From Timema cristinae (lineage: Eukaryota; Arthropoda; Insecta; Phasmatodea; Timematidae), in assembly GCA_039000515.1 (NCBI GenBank), contig JBCFYV010011135.1, forward strand, positions 19,804,927 through 19,868,926: a stretch of DNA of 64,000 nt, read 5' to 3'. Below the pieces are notes generated by a model that searched no databases, had not been told where the DNA came from, and saw nothing but the letters and a program-made list of their open reading frames with translations. The position numbers and the translations under genes were made by a program. This document shows positions 21,269-30,419 of the stretch, in pieces (the first letter of the stretch is position 1; every line of letters begins with the position of its first letter).

Positions 21269-22102
21269 ATGTCACAACTTAAACAGATGCTTCTAGTCCC
21301 GCCAGAACTATTTCACAATAAACGCGATGACAATGCCACCACTGATTTTGTACAGATGAAAAAAATTCTGAAATCTAGGAAAAAAATGGACGATTATCAA
21401 AGATTGGCCAGTTTTAGAAAACATCAGCAGCGTTATTTAACAAACAGGGAGAGAGCGAAACAACCAATTAAAATACCCATCGTGGGCCCCACACTAATAA
21501 AACGTAGACCAGTTGACCTTGCACGACGAAAAAGAAAACGAACTAGGAGGCAGCCGGCGTTTCCATCTCCACGATTCATTTCAGACGAGACCACATATCA
21601 AAGCAGTCCTATTAGTGTTGTAGACTCGCCAGAGAAGGAGGGGGGGTGGGTGGAGGGTGAGTCTTATTTTGTACCTAGATCAGAATCTGATGAAATTGAA
21701 ACAGGTTCTACCAGATTATTTGGTAACATAGCGGGAAAATATTTATCACCTTACGTCCACCGGAGAGTGTCTACTGACCCTGTATTTGGAATTAGAAAAG
21801 AGGGGGATACTTTTAAAATAGGCAATTCGAGTTTCACCGTAGACGATAACGATATATACCTGGGTAACACACACTATAAAGGCACGCAAGGACTTTGGGA
21901 GTTGTTGACCAAAAGAAACGTAAATAAAGATATAATTACAGAGAGTGATTTAAAAAAATATAAAGACATACTAATTGCCACGAGCGCTCATCGACAAAAC
22001 TTTGATCCTAACGCGAAAATAACGTCCTGTAGAGGATTAAAATATAAAACAATCATTTCTAAACTGTTTCCCGCCAGACCACGCTGGAACACACTGAGAT
22101 GA
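21269..22102 (+). CDS. DUF8207-like Polinton protein of unknown function
   Basis: 277 residues. The N-terminal half is basic and probably disordered (RRKRKRTRR around residue 90, a possible nuclear localisation signal), followed by an acidic/Ser stretch. The C-terminal half has the pattern FGIRKEGDTFKIGNS, an NDIYLG strand and GTQGLWELLT, then a YKDIL segment. I associate this with the DUF8207 family found widely in arthropod genomes and linked to Polintons. Biochemical role unknown. Its TGA overlaps the integrase ATG (ATGA). Copy 2 carries several single-base deletions in it. Confidence 0.75.
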   Translation: MSQLKQMLLVPPELFHNKRDDNATTDFVQMKKILKSRKKMDDYQRLASFRKHQQRYLTNRERAKQPIKIPIVGPTLIKRRPVDLARRKRKRTRRQPAFPSPRFISDETTYQSSPISVVDSPEKEGGWVEGESYFVPRSESDEIETGSTRLFGNIAGKYLSPYVHRRVSTDPVFGIRKEGDTFKIGNSSFTVDDNDIYLGNTHYKGTQGLWELLTKRNVNKDIITESDLKKYKDILIATSAHRQNFDPNAKITSCRGLKYKTIISKLFPARPRWNTLR

Positions 22103-23156
22103 GCGCAACGTTAAAAAAATTATATTACAATCTCCCGCGACCTTCGGCTTTCTCGAGCGCTACCAATCTTAAAAAGTATAGTCGGTTGGATAAAATAAAA
22201 GTAGACGAATGGTTGACCGGGCAGGATGCGTACACTCTTCACCATGGTTTAAGAAAAAGGTTCCCACGTAACCCGTACAGAGTGTCCAATATTGACGATG
22301 TGTGGGAGATTGATCTAGTAGATATGAGAGCTTTAAATAAGTACAACCGGGGCGTCAACTATATTCTAAACATTATTGATGTATTTTCAAAGTATGCGTG
22401 GTCTATACCGCTTAAAACAAAATCGGGCGCAGACATCACCGTGGCTATAAAACAGATTTTTAAAAAAGGACGACGCCCCTTTCGATTCAGTCGGACAAGG
22501 GTAGGGAATTTTTAAATTCTAAATTTAGAACATTTTTGAAACAAGAGGGCGTTCATTTTTATCATTTGCATAATCCGGATATAAAGGGGGCCGTCGTGGA
22601 GCGTTTCAATCGCACACTGAAAACTAAAATGTGGAAATATTTCACCGCATTCAACACTCACAACTACGTCGATGTGTTGGACAAGCTAGTTCAAAATTAT
22701 AACGCTAGTGTTCATTCGACTATAGGAATGGCTCCGGCTTCGGTCAAACCTATTCACGTACTTAAAATATTATTGCGCCTGCAAAAGCGGTGGGCTAAAA
22801 TTAAATTGGGAAAAATTTTGTTCAAGGCGGGCGATCATGTGCGCATAAGTAAAGAAAAAATGATTTTTGACAAAGGATACGAGGCTAATTTTACACGAGA
22901 AATATTTAGCATAGTTAAAGTAATTCCTAGACTTCCCCAACCGGTCTATTCGTTACAGGATCTCCGCGGGCGGCCTATTGAGGGACATTTTTATAACTAC
23001 GAACTAGTTCGCGTGCGTCGTCCTACAATTTTTCAAATAGATAAAATAGTACAGAGTAAGCGAATTAAGGGCATTCAACATCATCTGGTCAAGTGGAAAG
23101 GATACGACAGTTCTTTCAACAGCTGGGTACCTGCGTCTAACATTAAACAAATATGA
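22099..23156 (+). CDS. INT: RVE integrase with C-terminal chromodomain, frame broken at a C run in this copy
   Basis: Inserts the element into host DNA, giving the 6-bp duplication. The N-terminal helical region contains LTGQDAYTLH. The catalytic core has the first Asp in WEIDLVDM (D72), the IDVFSKYAW strand, the second Asp in a QSDKG motif, and the Glu in VVERFNRTLK, with 34 residues between the last two acids. The C-terminal chromodomain includes HHLVKWKGYDSSFNSWVPASN, which in chromoviral integrases guides insertion to marked chromatin. The frame breaks near 22477 in a run of four C; copy 2 has five C there, restoring the frame at that position. The start overlaps the upstream stop and the end overlaps the capsid ATG, both as ATGA. 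Confidence 0.92.
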
Positions 23157-24079
23157 GTCAGTTTTATGTAGCACTGCCGTCGGATTCGAGCGCCGAATAT
23201 TACGAGAATAATACACTCTCTTACTATACTACAAAATTGGCACAGTCCATACGGCTAGAACACGACCGGTGGGAGGTGGGACTAGCTGAATTATCCTATC
23301 CCGTGGGTTTTGAAACTCTCGAAGATAACATTTTATCCAAAGATAAAGAATTGACGGCAAACGTCGTAGTGACCCAAGTGGGGCGTGTTTCGTTTCCTCA
23401 ACAAGATTTCACCTCCTTTAAGGAGCTTTATAATAAAATTAAGAGTTCGATAAGTGATAAAGGAGATCTAGAGGTTTTAATATCCAAATTTCAATGGTAC
23501 ATTCTTCGCGATCAAACAATGTTGACTGAGATTAAAAAACAAAAGGGTGCATGGACTGCCGACAAGTCACCCATAACTACACGTTTCAAAAACACAATTT
23601 CATTTACGGTGGCGAAAAAAAAATTTAAAATAGAATTTCCTGTTCGTCTCTATGTGGGCATCGGAGACTTAATTACAACCATTCGAAACAGACTACCCAA
23701 CCTAGAGTCACTTAATGCCGTTAATACACACATGAGGGATTTAATGAGCGAGGATATTAAGGGGGTGTTTTTGCGACCCAATCGTAAACTTCCCGGCTCT
23801 GGTTCAATCGAAACGGAACCCGTCTTTGTGTACACAGACATTATAGGACCGCAGTTGCTAGGCGACTCTTATGTAAGATGGATTAGAATCATACAGTTCC
23901 CCTCCGCCACCGCGCATCACGTGTTCTTTCCTATATTCTATTTTCCCGTCGAGAAATGTAATTTTGACTCTATAAGCATAGGCTTATACACAAAGTTTGG
24001 CGAACGAGTGAATTTTCAATCGGGTCCCGTGCCCACCGTAGCGGTTTTACATTTTAGAGAGAGAAAACTAGATAAATAG
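23153..24079 (+). CDS. mCP: Minor capsid protein (penton-like, single jelly roll)
   Basis: 308 residues, intact here. The pattern FVYTDIIGPQLLGDSYVRW in the second half, the FFPIFYFPVE strand, the SISIGLYTKFGE segment and a terminal VLHFR match the conserved end of Polinton minor capsid proteins, predicted to form pentameric vertices. The N-terminal part has LAQSIRLEHDRWEVGLAEL, also typical. It sits directly after integrase (ATGA overlap) and before the small basic protein and major capsid gene, the usual structural cluster. Confidence 0.85.
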   Translation: MSQFYVALPSDSSAEYYENNTLSYYTTKLAQSIRLEHDRWEVGLAELSYPVGFETLEDNILSKDKELTANVVVTQVGRVSFPQQDFTSFKELYNKIKSSISDKGDLEVLISKFQWYILRDQTMLTEIKKQKGAWTADKSPITTRFKNTISFTVAKKKFKIEFPVRLYVGIGDLITTIRNRLPNLESLNAVNTHMRDLMSEDIKGVFLRPNRKLPGSGSIETEPVFVYTDIIGPQLLGDSYVRWIRIIQFPSATAHHVFFPIFYFPVEKCNFDSISIGLYTKFGERVNFQSGPVPTVAVLHFRERKLDK

Positions 24080-24113
24080 ATACGTGACGTAGTAATTTGA
24101 CTTAGTCTTAACA

Positions 24114-24464
24114 ATGGAGGGAGAGAGAGAAAACATCGGTCCCGTCTATCACGCCAGTTATAAAATGCAACGGGGACGCGGTCTCGGCGCGTTTTTGGGC
24201 GGATTATTTCGATTTGTCAAACCGTTGTTTATGAGGGGGGCGAAAGCGGTGGGAAAACAAGCGTTACAAACAGGTTCGCATATTTTGGCCGACATAGCGA
24301 CACGCGAACCCGGTCAAAAAGTCGGTGACATAGTTAAAAAGCGCGTCACTCAGGCGGTCGAGGGACGTGGCTTAAAAAGGGTAAAAAAACGTAAACGACT
24401 TCATTCGAAGGTGGGCGCCAGACCAAGAGGGAACAAGAGAGCTAAAAAAGATATTTTCGATTAA
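24114..24464 (+). CDS. pX-like small basic virion protein
   Basis: 116 residues. It opens with an acidic head and then YHASYKMQRGRGLGAFLGGLF, followed by GAKAVGKQAL and a strongly basic tail (KRVKKRKRL, RGNKRAKK). Gly-rich amphipathic head plus Lys/Arg tail and position before the major capsid gene fit the pX/core-type proteins noted in adintoviruses, comparable to adenovirus DNA-condensing core peptides. GLGAFLGG may include a maturation-type Gly-rich protease site; that is inference. The stop is two bases before the next ATG. Confidence 0.7.
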   Translation: MEGERENIGPVYHASYKMQRGRGLGAFLGGLFRFVKPLFMRGAKAVGKQALQTGSHILADIATREPGQKVGDIVKKRVTQAVEGRGLKRVKKRKRLHSKVGARPRGNKRAKKDIFD

Positions 24465-24466
24465 TT

Positions 24467-25753
24467 ATGGAGTGTTCAAAAACAGAACTCGATCTTTTCG
24501 ACGAAAAATGCATTCAAACGGTAATTAAAAATAATAAAGTGGTCGAATACAAACCCATCACTTCCGTGGACAATGACGCTCAGTTGGAGTTTTTTTGCCC
24601 CGGGGACGGCGAGTATTTTCGGGACCTCTCTTCGATTAAATTATATCTTCGTATTCAGCTGGTGAGGGGGGACGGGACACCGGTCGCAGGCGACAATAAA
24701 ATCGGCTGCGTCAACAACTTGTTAAATTCATTATTCAGTCAAATCAATATCTCTCTCAACGAAACACCTATTACAACCTCGACAGACAACTATGCCTACA
24801 GGGCTTATTTAGAGACTTTAACTAATTACGGTAGAGACGCCTCCGACACCCACCTGGTGAATGGTATGTGGTTTTTGGATACCCCTGCCGCTAACGGTGA
24901 ACTCGCCGCATCCACAGAGAACAAAGGCTTCGCCACGAGATTAGACTTGTTAAAACATCCGGTCGACTTGGTGGGACGTTTACACGCCGACATTTTTAAT
25001 ATTTCACATTTGCTGTTGAAAAATGTATCGTTGCGCGTTAAATTAATTCGCAACAAAAGAGAGTTTTATCTGCTCACAGACGCGGACAATTTAAACACCG
25101 ACGTACGGTTACGAATTTTAGACGCCACCCTCTTTGTGAAACACGTGGAAGTGTCGCCGACTATTTCACTCGCTATAGAAAAGACACTGTTACGAAAGCC
25201 GGCCCAATACCACCTCAATCGGGTGGACGTCAAGTCTGTGACCGTACCCAAAGGATCCAAGTCTGTGAGTTTAAACAATGTTATTCAAGGGGTGATCCCT
25301 AAAATTGTTTTATTCACAATGGTGTCAAACGAGGCGTTTGTGGGCAGTTTGAACACGAATCCGTTTCAACTGATTCACAGAAACCTCGATCGTTTCGTCC
25401 TGTATGTAAATGGAATCCAAAAACATTTGCCCATTTTGATAAATTTTGACAACGTCGCCACGTCCACCCTCGCCTATGACACATTGTTTTCGGGATTGGG
25501 CATACACCATCAGAACAACGGCCATTTAATCACGCGAGACATGTTCAATAAAGGTTACTTTATGTTGGCCTTCGACTTGACTCCCGACAGTGCAGGACAG
25601 GACTCGCACACCAGCCTTCAGACAGAGGGGAACGTGAGATTTGAGTTACAGTTCAAGACAGACCTTGACACCGCCATAACCTGTTTGTTTTACTCTGAGT
25701 ACGAGGGGACGGTGTCTATAGATTCTAATCGTGAGGTGAAAATTAATTATTAA
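24467..25753 (+). CDS. MCP: Major capsid protein (double jelly roll, hexon-like)
   Basis: 428 residues, intact in this copy. The N-terminus carries the hallmark CSKTELDLFD followed by CIQTVIKNN, then a FFCPGDGEYFRDLSSIKLYL strand pair. Later features are the INISLNETPI loop and FALL-type strands such as GYFMLAFDLTPD, ending in a VSIDSNREV strand. This agrees with Polinton/adintovirus double jelly-roll major capsid proteins, which would form trimeric capsomers of an icosahedral shell. It lies between the pX-like gene and the protease, spaced by only a few bases. Its codon use is far more GC-rich than the host flanks. Confidence 0.9.
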   Translation: MECSKTELDLFDEKCIQTVIKNNKVVEYKPITSVDNDAQLEFFCPGDGEYFRDLSSIKLYLRIQLVRGDGTPVAGDNKIGCVNNLLNSLFSQINISLNETPITTSTDNYAYRAYLETLTNYGRDASDTHLVNGMWFLDTPAANGELAASTENKGFATRLDLLKHPVDLVGRLHADIFNISHLLLKNVSLRVKLIRNKREFYLLTDADNLNTDVRLRILDATLFVKHVEVSPTISLAIEKTLLRKPAQYHLNRVDVKSVTVPKGSKSVSLNNVIQGVIPKIVLFTMVSNEAFVGSLNTNPFQLIHRNLDRFVLYVNGIQKHLPILINFDNVATSTLAYDTLFSGLGIHHQNNGHLITRDMFNKGYFMLAFDLTPDSAGQDSHTSLQTEGNVRFELQFKTDLDTAITCLFYSEYEGTVSIDSNREVKINY

Positions 25754-25757
25754 CACC

Positions 25758-26300
25758 ATGAATTCTCATCAAATAGACACACTGCTGCGGGGCAAAATTT
25801 CAATCTATAAAGGGACATTTCCTTCGGACCATTTACCTCAAAATTTCACTCGTCCCGCCTTATTTGTGGTCAATTTAGACCCTCACACTAAACCCGGCTC
25901 CCATTGGGTGGTTCTATATTTTTCCAAATTTGGGGAGTATTTTGATACATACGCCAGACGACCGAGCTTAGCGATGACTAGACTCTTGAAAAAACACTCG
26001 ACACGATGGAGGTACAACCGCAAACGACTCCAAGGCATAGCCTCCGGTGTGTGCGGCCACTATTGCTGTCTGTTTGCCGCTGCCAAGGACGCCGGCTGGA
26101 GCCTGAGGAGATTCACAGACCTGTTCTCATCCGTCAACTTGTGTAAGAACGACCGGCTGGCCGTCACGCTGTTCAAACGTCGCTTTGGCCGCTGTCCAAG
26201 ATGTACTAGCAGGGGTGCCCAGACGTGTGTTCCAGCATTAGATATAAAAGGTATACTAGAGTTTTATTTAATCATTTGTATTCAATTATCTGACATATGA
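25758..26300 (+). CDS. PRO: Adenain-like cysteine protease (maturation protease)
   Basis: Expected to process capsid precursor proteins, as adenovirus protease (family C5) does. The catalytic set is visible: His49 in GSHWVVLYF, Asp63 in YFDTY, Gln92 and Cys99 in LQGIASGVCGHYC, with the Gln-Cys spacing of seven as in adenain. The C-terminal part has a CPRCTSRGAQTC cluster and a hydrophobic end. 180 residues is in the normal range. It starts four bases after the capsid stop and its TGA overlaps the next ATG. The last part contains a TATAAAAG box for the following gene. Confidence 0.9.
   Translation: MNSHQIDTLLRGKISIYKGTFPSDHLPQNFTRPALFVVNLDPHTKPGSHWVVLYFSKFGEYFDTYARRPSLAMTRLLKKHSTRWRYNRKRLQGIASGVCGHYCCLFAAAKDAGWSLRRFTDLFSSVNLCKNDRLAVTLFKRRFGRCPRCTSRGAQTCVPALDIKGILEFYLIICIQLSDI
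26243..26250 (+). promoter_or_regulatory. TATAAAAG box before the gene at 26297
   Basis: Inside the 3' end of the protease gene. An initiator-like TATTCAAT around 26279-26286 follows at the proper distance, leaving a short leader before ATG 26297 or 26309. This is the third instance of the same octamer before an element gene. Confidence 0.4.
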
Positions 26301-26776
26301 ACATCATCATGTCGGCCATCTTTGATTTTTCATTTTTCGTAAACTCGAAAAAGGAGTGGGTGATCACCGAGCTAGCCATAGTTTTCATCGACGAGAAACA
26401 ATCGTCGTGTTATCAATTCAATAAAACCACCGGCTTGTGTTACTCCAAATTGGATGCAATTCTAAAACAAAATTTAGATAAAGCCGTCGTGCCTTACGCA
26501 TATAATAAACAAAAAGGGAATTTCTTGTCCCGTCTCACAGGCCGTACATTCATCCCACTACGTGAGGACTATAAATGTCCCTTTGTTGATTTGATCAACT
26601 CAAATTGTTGGGGGTGTACCGCCCCTTGTCACGACATCACCCCGTGCGCGTTAAAAAATGCAAATGCTTTGGCACGATTCGTCAGATTTCACAGCGCCGA
26701 GAAATTGTATAAATTTTGTCCAATCACCGACGACGACGACGACCACGATACTAGCTTTAATTGTGACGACTGTTGA
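26297..26776 (+). CDS. Cys-rich Polinton protein of unknown function
   Basis: 159 residues if ATG 26297 is used, 155 from the second ATG at 26309 (MSAIFDF), which may be the real start given the upstream TATA/Inr. The beginning (IFDFSFF, then EWVITELAIVFID, then a YQF strand) follows the same spacing as the protein at 19762 (IVDFQGF, FIIKECSII, YTF), so the two may be diverged paralogues of one RNase H-like fold. The C-terminal half is Cys-rich (CWGCTAPC, then C at regular intervals) and ends in an acidic run and CDDC. The sequence is intact in both assembly copies. Function unknown. Confidence 0.6.
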   Translation: MNIIMSAIFDFSFFVNSKKEWVITELAIVFIDEKQSSCYQFNKTTGLCYSKLDAILKQNLDKAVVPYAYNKQKGNFLSRLTGRTFIPLREDYKCPFVDLINSNCWGCTAPCHDITPCALKNANALARFVRFHSAEKLYKFCPITDDDDDHDTSFNCDDC

Positions 26777-26807
26777 TTACAGATCATCAGTCTAGACGCA
26801 GACAGCG

Positions 26808-27356
26808 ATGAAGACGTGCAGCTGTAATATGGTGCAGGATGAATCACCCTCGTTGCTAACCAAGACTTTCTACCTAAACGACAAACAGAACAAACACGTG
26901 GCGGTGGGTCTCTTCCCTGACCGCAACTTTTACGCTCACGTGATGTTTTCATCGAGTTCTAATCGTCTAATACTCACCGTCCCCCAATGGAACTTTCTCG
27001 TCAAAGAAATGCCGTTTTGGTCCGAGTGTGTGCAGACGTGTGTAAACTTCGAGTCCACCATGGACGACTTTCTCATTGTGGTGAAAAAACTTTTCGGCGT
27101 GTGGAAATTATGTCTGAGTGATAAAAAAAACATTCAGATCTACCTGTCTACGGACGAAATAAAAACTCTGTACAATCTTGAAAAATATATCACACGACAT
27201 GTAAAATATCTAAACCACCCAAATGTATCGACGTTCATAGACAATACGCTCACCTCCAAATCGTTTGTAGACCCGCCCGATCCTATCCCATATTTTGACT
27301 ATCTGTCACTCTATGACGATCTTTGTATTTTTATGTATAACAATAATAAATTGTGA
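26808..27356 (+). CDS. Polinton protein of unknown function, PC4-like motif suspected
   Basis: 182 residues, the last gene before the right TIR. The segment with AVGLFPDRNFYAHVMF, LILTVPQWNFL and KEMPFW has the order strand-strand-LT..QW seen in PC4/p15 single-stranded DNA-binding domains; this is a weak resemblance only. The remainder has no recognisable motif and the C-terminus is Tyr/Asp-rich. Candidate splice acceptors (GATTACAG, ATCATCAG) lie just before the ATG. In copy 2 an inserted T converts the ATG into ATTG at 50231, probably an assembly error. Confidence 0.6.
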   Translation: MKTCSCNMVQDESPSLLTKTFYLNDKQNKHVAVGLFPDRNFYAHVMFSSSSNRLILTVPQWNFLVKEMPFWSECVQTCVNFESTMDDFLIVVKKLFGVWKLCLSDKKNIQIYLSTDEIKTLYNLEKYITRHVKYLNHPNVSTFIDNTLTSKSFVDPPDPIPYFDYLSLYDDLCIFMYNNNKL

Positions 27357-27496
27357 AAAATGTATATTTTTTTTATAATAATTAAATGTGGAAAAACTTG
27401 TACTTTTTTTCATTTCTAGTAATATTTTCCTCTCATTTAATTATATATTCGTAGTAAGAGCAATATATAACTTTTTAGTGTATAATTAATAATTCG
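27345..27496 (+). terminator. Polyadenylation signal and 3' region of the rightward genes
   Basis: AATAAA at 27345-27350 overlaps the end of the last gene, followed by a T-rich run and further AT-rich sequence up to the right TIR. It is the only clear candidate 3' end for the rightward cluster. Confidence 0.4.
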
Positions 27497-28648
27497 TACC
27501 TCGGCACTTGATATTCATTCAAATCTTATGTGACGTCAAATGCATTCCCACCATAAAACATGTTCAAATCTATTTATTTCAATTATTTTATATATATATA
27601 TATATAAATAACTAAACATTTAAACTGATTACATCACTAAAGTCTGGCGTCACTCACAGACGCAGTCAATATTATTTTATAAACAGTCTAATGAGACGTC
27701 CAGAACGTCACACAGGCTGACCTCACTCACTAAAGCCTGGCGTCACTTACAGACGCAGTCAATATTATTTTAATAACAGTGACGTAAAACTGGATATAGT
27801 CACCCTCTCGGAACGTCACCATACACACACACAGGCTGACCTCACTCACTAAAGCCTGGCGTCACTTACAGACGCAGTCAATATTATTTTAATAACAGTG
27901 ACGTAAAACTGGATATAGTCACCCTCTCGGAACGTCACCATACACACACACAGGCTGACCTCACTCACTAAAGCCTGGCGTCACTTACAGACGCAGTCAA
28001 TATTATTTTAATAACAGTGACGTAAAACTGGATATAGTCACCCTCTCGGAACGTCACCATACACACACACAGGCTGACCTCACTCACTAAAGCCTGGCGT
28101 CACTTACAGACGCAGTCAATATTATTTTAATAACAGTGACGTAAAACTGGATATAGTCACCCTCTCGGAACGTCACCATACACACACACAGGCTGACCTC
28201 ACTCACTAAAGCCTGGCGTCACTTACAGACGCAGTCAATATTATTTTAATAACAGTGACGTAAAACTGGATATAGTCACCCTCTCGGAACGTCACCATAC
28301 ACACACACAGGCTGACCTCACTCACTAAAGCCTGGCGTCACTTACAGACGCAGTCAATATTATTTTAATAACAGTGACGTAAAACTGGATATAGTCACCC
28401 TCTCGGAACGTCACCATACACACACACAGGCTGACCTCACTCACTAAAGCCTGGCGTCACTTACAGACGCAGTCAATATTATTTTAATAACAGTGACGTA
28501 AAACTGGATATAGTCACCCTCTCGGAACGTCACCATACACACACACAGGCTGACCTCACTCACTAAAGCCTGGCGTCACTTACAGACGCAGTCAATATTA
28601 TTTTAATAACAGTGACGTAAAACTGGATATAGTCACCCTCTTACTACT
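27497..28648. repeat. Right terminal inverted repeat (1,152 bp)
   Basis: Reverse complement of 10987-11781 except for three extra 119-bp units in the array. The inner edge is TACCTCGGCAC and the outer edge ends CTTACTACT. Confidence 0.93.
27709..28640. repeat. 119-bp tandem array in right TIR, about 7.8 units
   Basis: GTCACCCTC occurs eight times at 119-bp spacing, the last followed by the terminal TTACTACT. The left array has five. The same 5/8 asymmetry is present in copy 2. Confidence 0.93.
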
Positions 28649-28655
28649 CTTTTAT
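28649..28655. repeat. Target-site duplication, right, altered (CTTTTAT)
   Basis: Copy 2 reads CATTAT here (52067-52072), matching the left duplication. Copy 1 differs by one substitution and one extra T, most simply a base-calling error. Confidence 0.65.
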
Positions 28656-29215
28656 ATACTGTACAAATAAATATAATTTATAGTTTACTTTAATTTTAAT
28701 ATTAATTATTAAACTTAAACGGCATATTTACATTTTCATAATCGTAAACATAGATGGGGAGAGTTTCTTAACATTGTGAATTAAAAAATAATGTAAATGT
28801 TTATTCAAAGGTTGTCGCTACCATTTTCTCAGTCATCAAGACATTAGCATATTAAAGCTTTAGTCTTCAGCTTACTTCGGTATGAATTTTATCTTTGTAT
28901 TTTGAATTTAAATAATGAAAACTCATCATAAAAGGGAGAGGCACATTTTTTTTTCTTAGAATTCCTCATTTTAATTAAACATGCTAGATTACGAAACGGT
29001 CTTAAAGGACCTTGCTGCATTTCCTCTTTTCTAATAATAGGTTTTTCTTTATTCTGTGCCATTGAGATAGCAAGAAATTTTCCTTTTCCTGACGTCTAGT
29101 TGAAAAGAAAAAAAGGAAAAAAAAACTAAGATCCAAGGTTTCTTAGGAAATGAAAGTTGCATCATATTAAATAAACTGTTTTCTTTTCTTTAATATGAAA
29201 CTTATTTTCGTGTAC

Positions 29216-29453
29216 AGTGTCTTACTAACTGTTCAGGTTATACTATTTTTTACTTTACTACGCTAATGGTTTTAGTGATAAGGAAGATTATTTTTAAAGG
29301 AAGTTTATCCCCTTATTTGTGTGCAGAAAGAACTAGAAACCATAAAAAAAAACTTCAATCCAACCGACCAAGATTCGAACTTGGATCTCCACGTCATCAG
29401 CAGTCTTGGATACTGTGAAAATTATGCTTCAGACCGTGCGACCACCGAAGCGT
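29216..29453 (-). mobile_element. Old SINE, minus strand
   Basis: The minus strand shows a CTTCGGTGGTCGCACGGTCT head, a B box GTTCGAATCTTGGTCGGTTG and a degraded body and tail (GTTAGTAAGACACTG). Related to the 3152 and 10647 copies. Confidence 0.6.
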
Positions 29454-30079
29454 GTTTGTGGATGAATTACTGTAAATAATTTGCATAGATTCCATTACAC
29501 TATTGGCTTTATGAAATACGAACCAAAAATACCATCATCAATCAAAAAATATAATAAAAATCCAACTGGAAATAAACAAACACTTTCAAAAGATTTGAAT
29601 ACAAAACTAAAAATTGTGTTCATATACTTCATACTCCACCCATTATATCCCCAACACACTACCTTCACACTGTTTTATCGACCCGACGTAGGCGTTAAAT
29701 AACAGAGCTCGGAACTGCATTCGACTGTTAATCTTTAAACACAAAACAGAATCACGCGATTCTAAAAAGACATTATGTTTGGCCAGATTACAGCATCAGC
29801 TCATTTCGTTATGTTTGCTCCCAACCCGCCTATTTGTTTCTACCGTAATAAAAATAAATTATCTCAAGTTTACTCTACCTTCATGAGAATACGAGTGGAA
29901 CGCAGCGACATTAGAGCTCTATATAGAGAGCTCTAAGCACCGTAACTAAATGCTAAGCAACACTCAATAAATCCAAGCTGAGAATTACTTGTTTTTTATT
30001 TCAATACGTTGCACAAAAATTGTTTGGTGCGATTCATGAATTTTCTAGTATGTCTCCTAACAAATATTATTTTACCACT

Positions 30080-30308
30080 TTACCTACTTCGGTGGCCACA
30101 TAGTCTTAGGCGTCACTTTCGTTTTAGAGTAGACTGCCTATGACGTGATGATAAAGGTTCAAATACTGGTCTGATATACTAAATAGGATTTTAACACACT
30201 TTTATTTAGCGCAAATGTGGGTACTTTTTATCTACATTTAACTTCTCTTATATCTTTCTCACTAGCGTAACTAAAACATGTTCGTGTAACCTGAACGTAG
30301 TGATGAAA
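30080..30308 (+). mobile_element. Old SINE, plus strand
   Basis: The head ACTTCGGTGGCCACATAGTCT, a decayed B box GGTTCAAATAC, the GCAAATGTGGGTAC body and a CCTGAACGTAGTGATG tail identify a diverged member of the same group. Confidence 0.55.
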
Positions 30309-30419
30309 AAACAAAACAACCGGTATTAATGAGTAGTAAATATTAAGTTAAATGCATCCGCAGTTGCTTACTTATAAATTTTAAAGATGGTGGTATATAC
30401 ACAGTACTCTTTATATTTT

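Larger units (their letters stand above)
10987..28648 (+). mobile_element. Maverick/Polinton element, copy 1 (17,662 bp)
   Basis: The boundaries are set by inverted termini beginning AGTAGTAAGAGGGTGAC and ending in its reverse complement, flanked by the CATTAT duplication. It carries the defining set: protein-primed-type DNA polymerase B, RVE integrase, A32-like ATPase, adenain-like protease, and double- and single-jelly-roll capsid candidates. Its coding half is much richer in GC than the AT-rich host. Only two core genes are broken in this copy, both at C homopolymers that have an extra C in copy 2, so the element could be young and largely intact. Confidence 0.95.

Noticed and set aside
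29911..29936. Palindrome as a transposon end or hairpin RNA
   Set aside because: The 10-bp arms stand alone, with no flanking duplication or related copy in the window.
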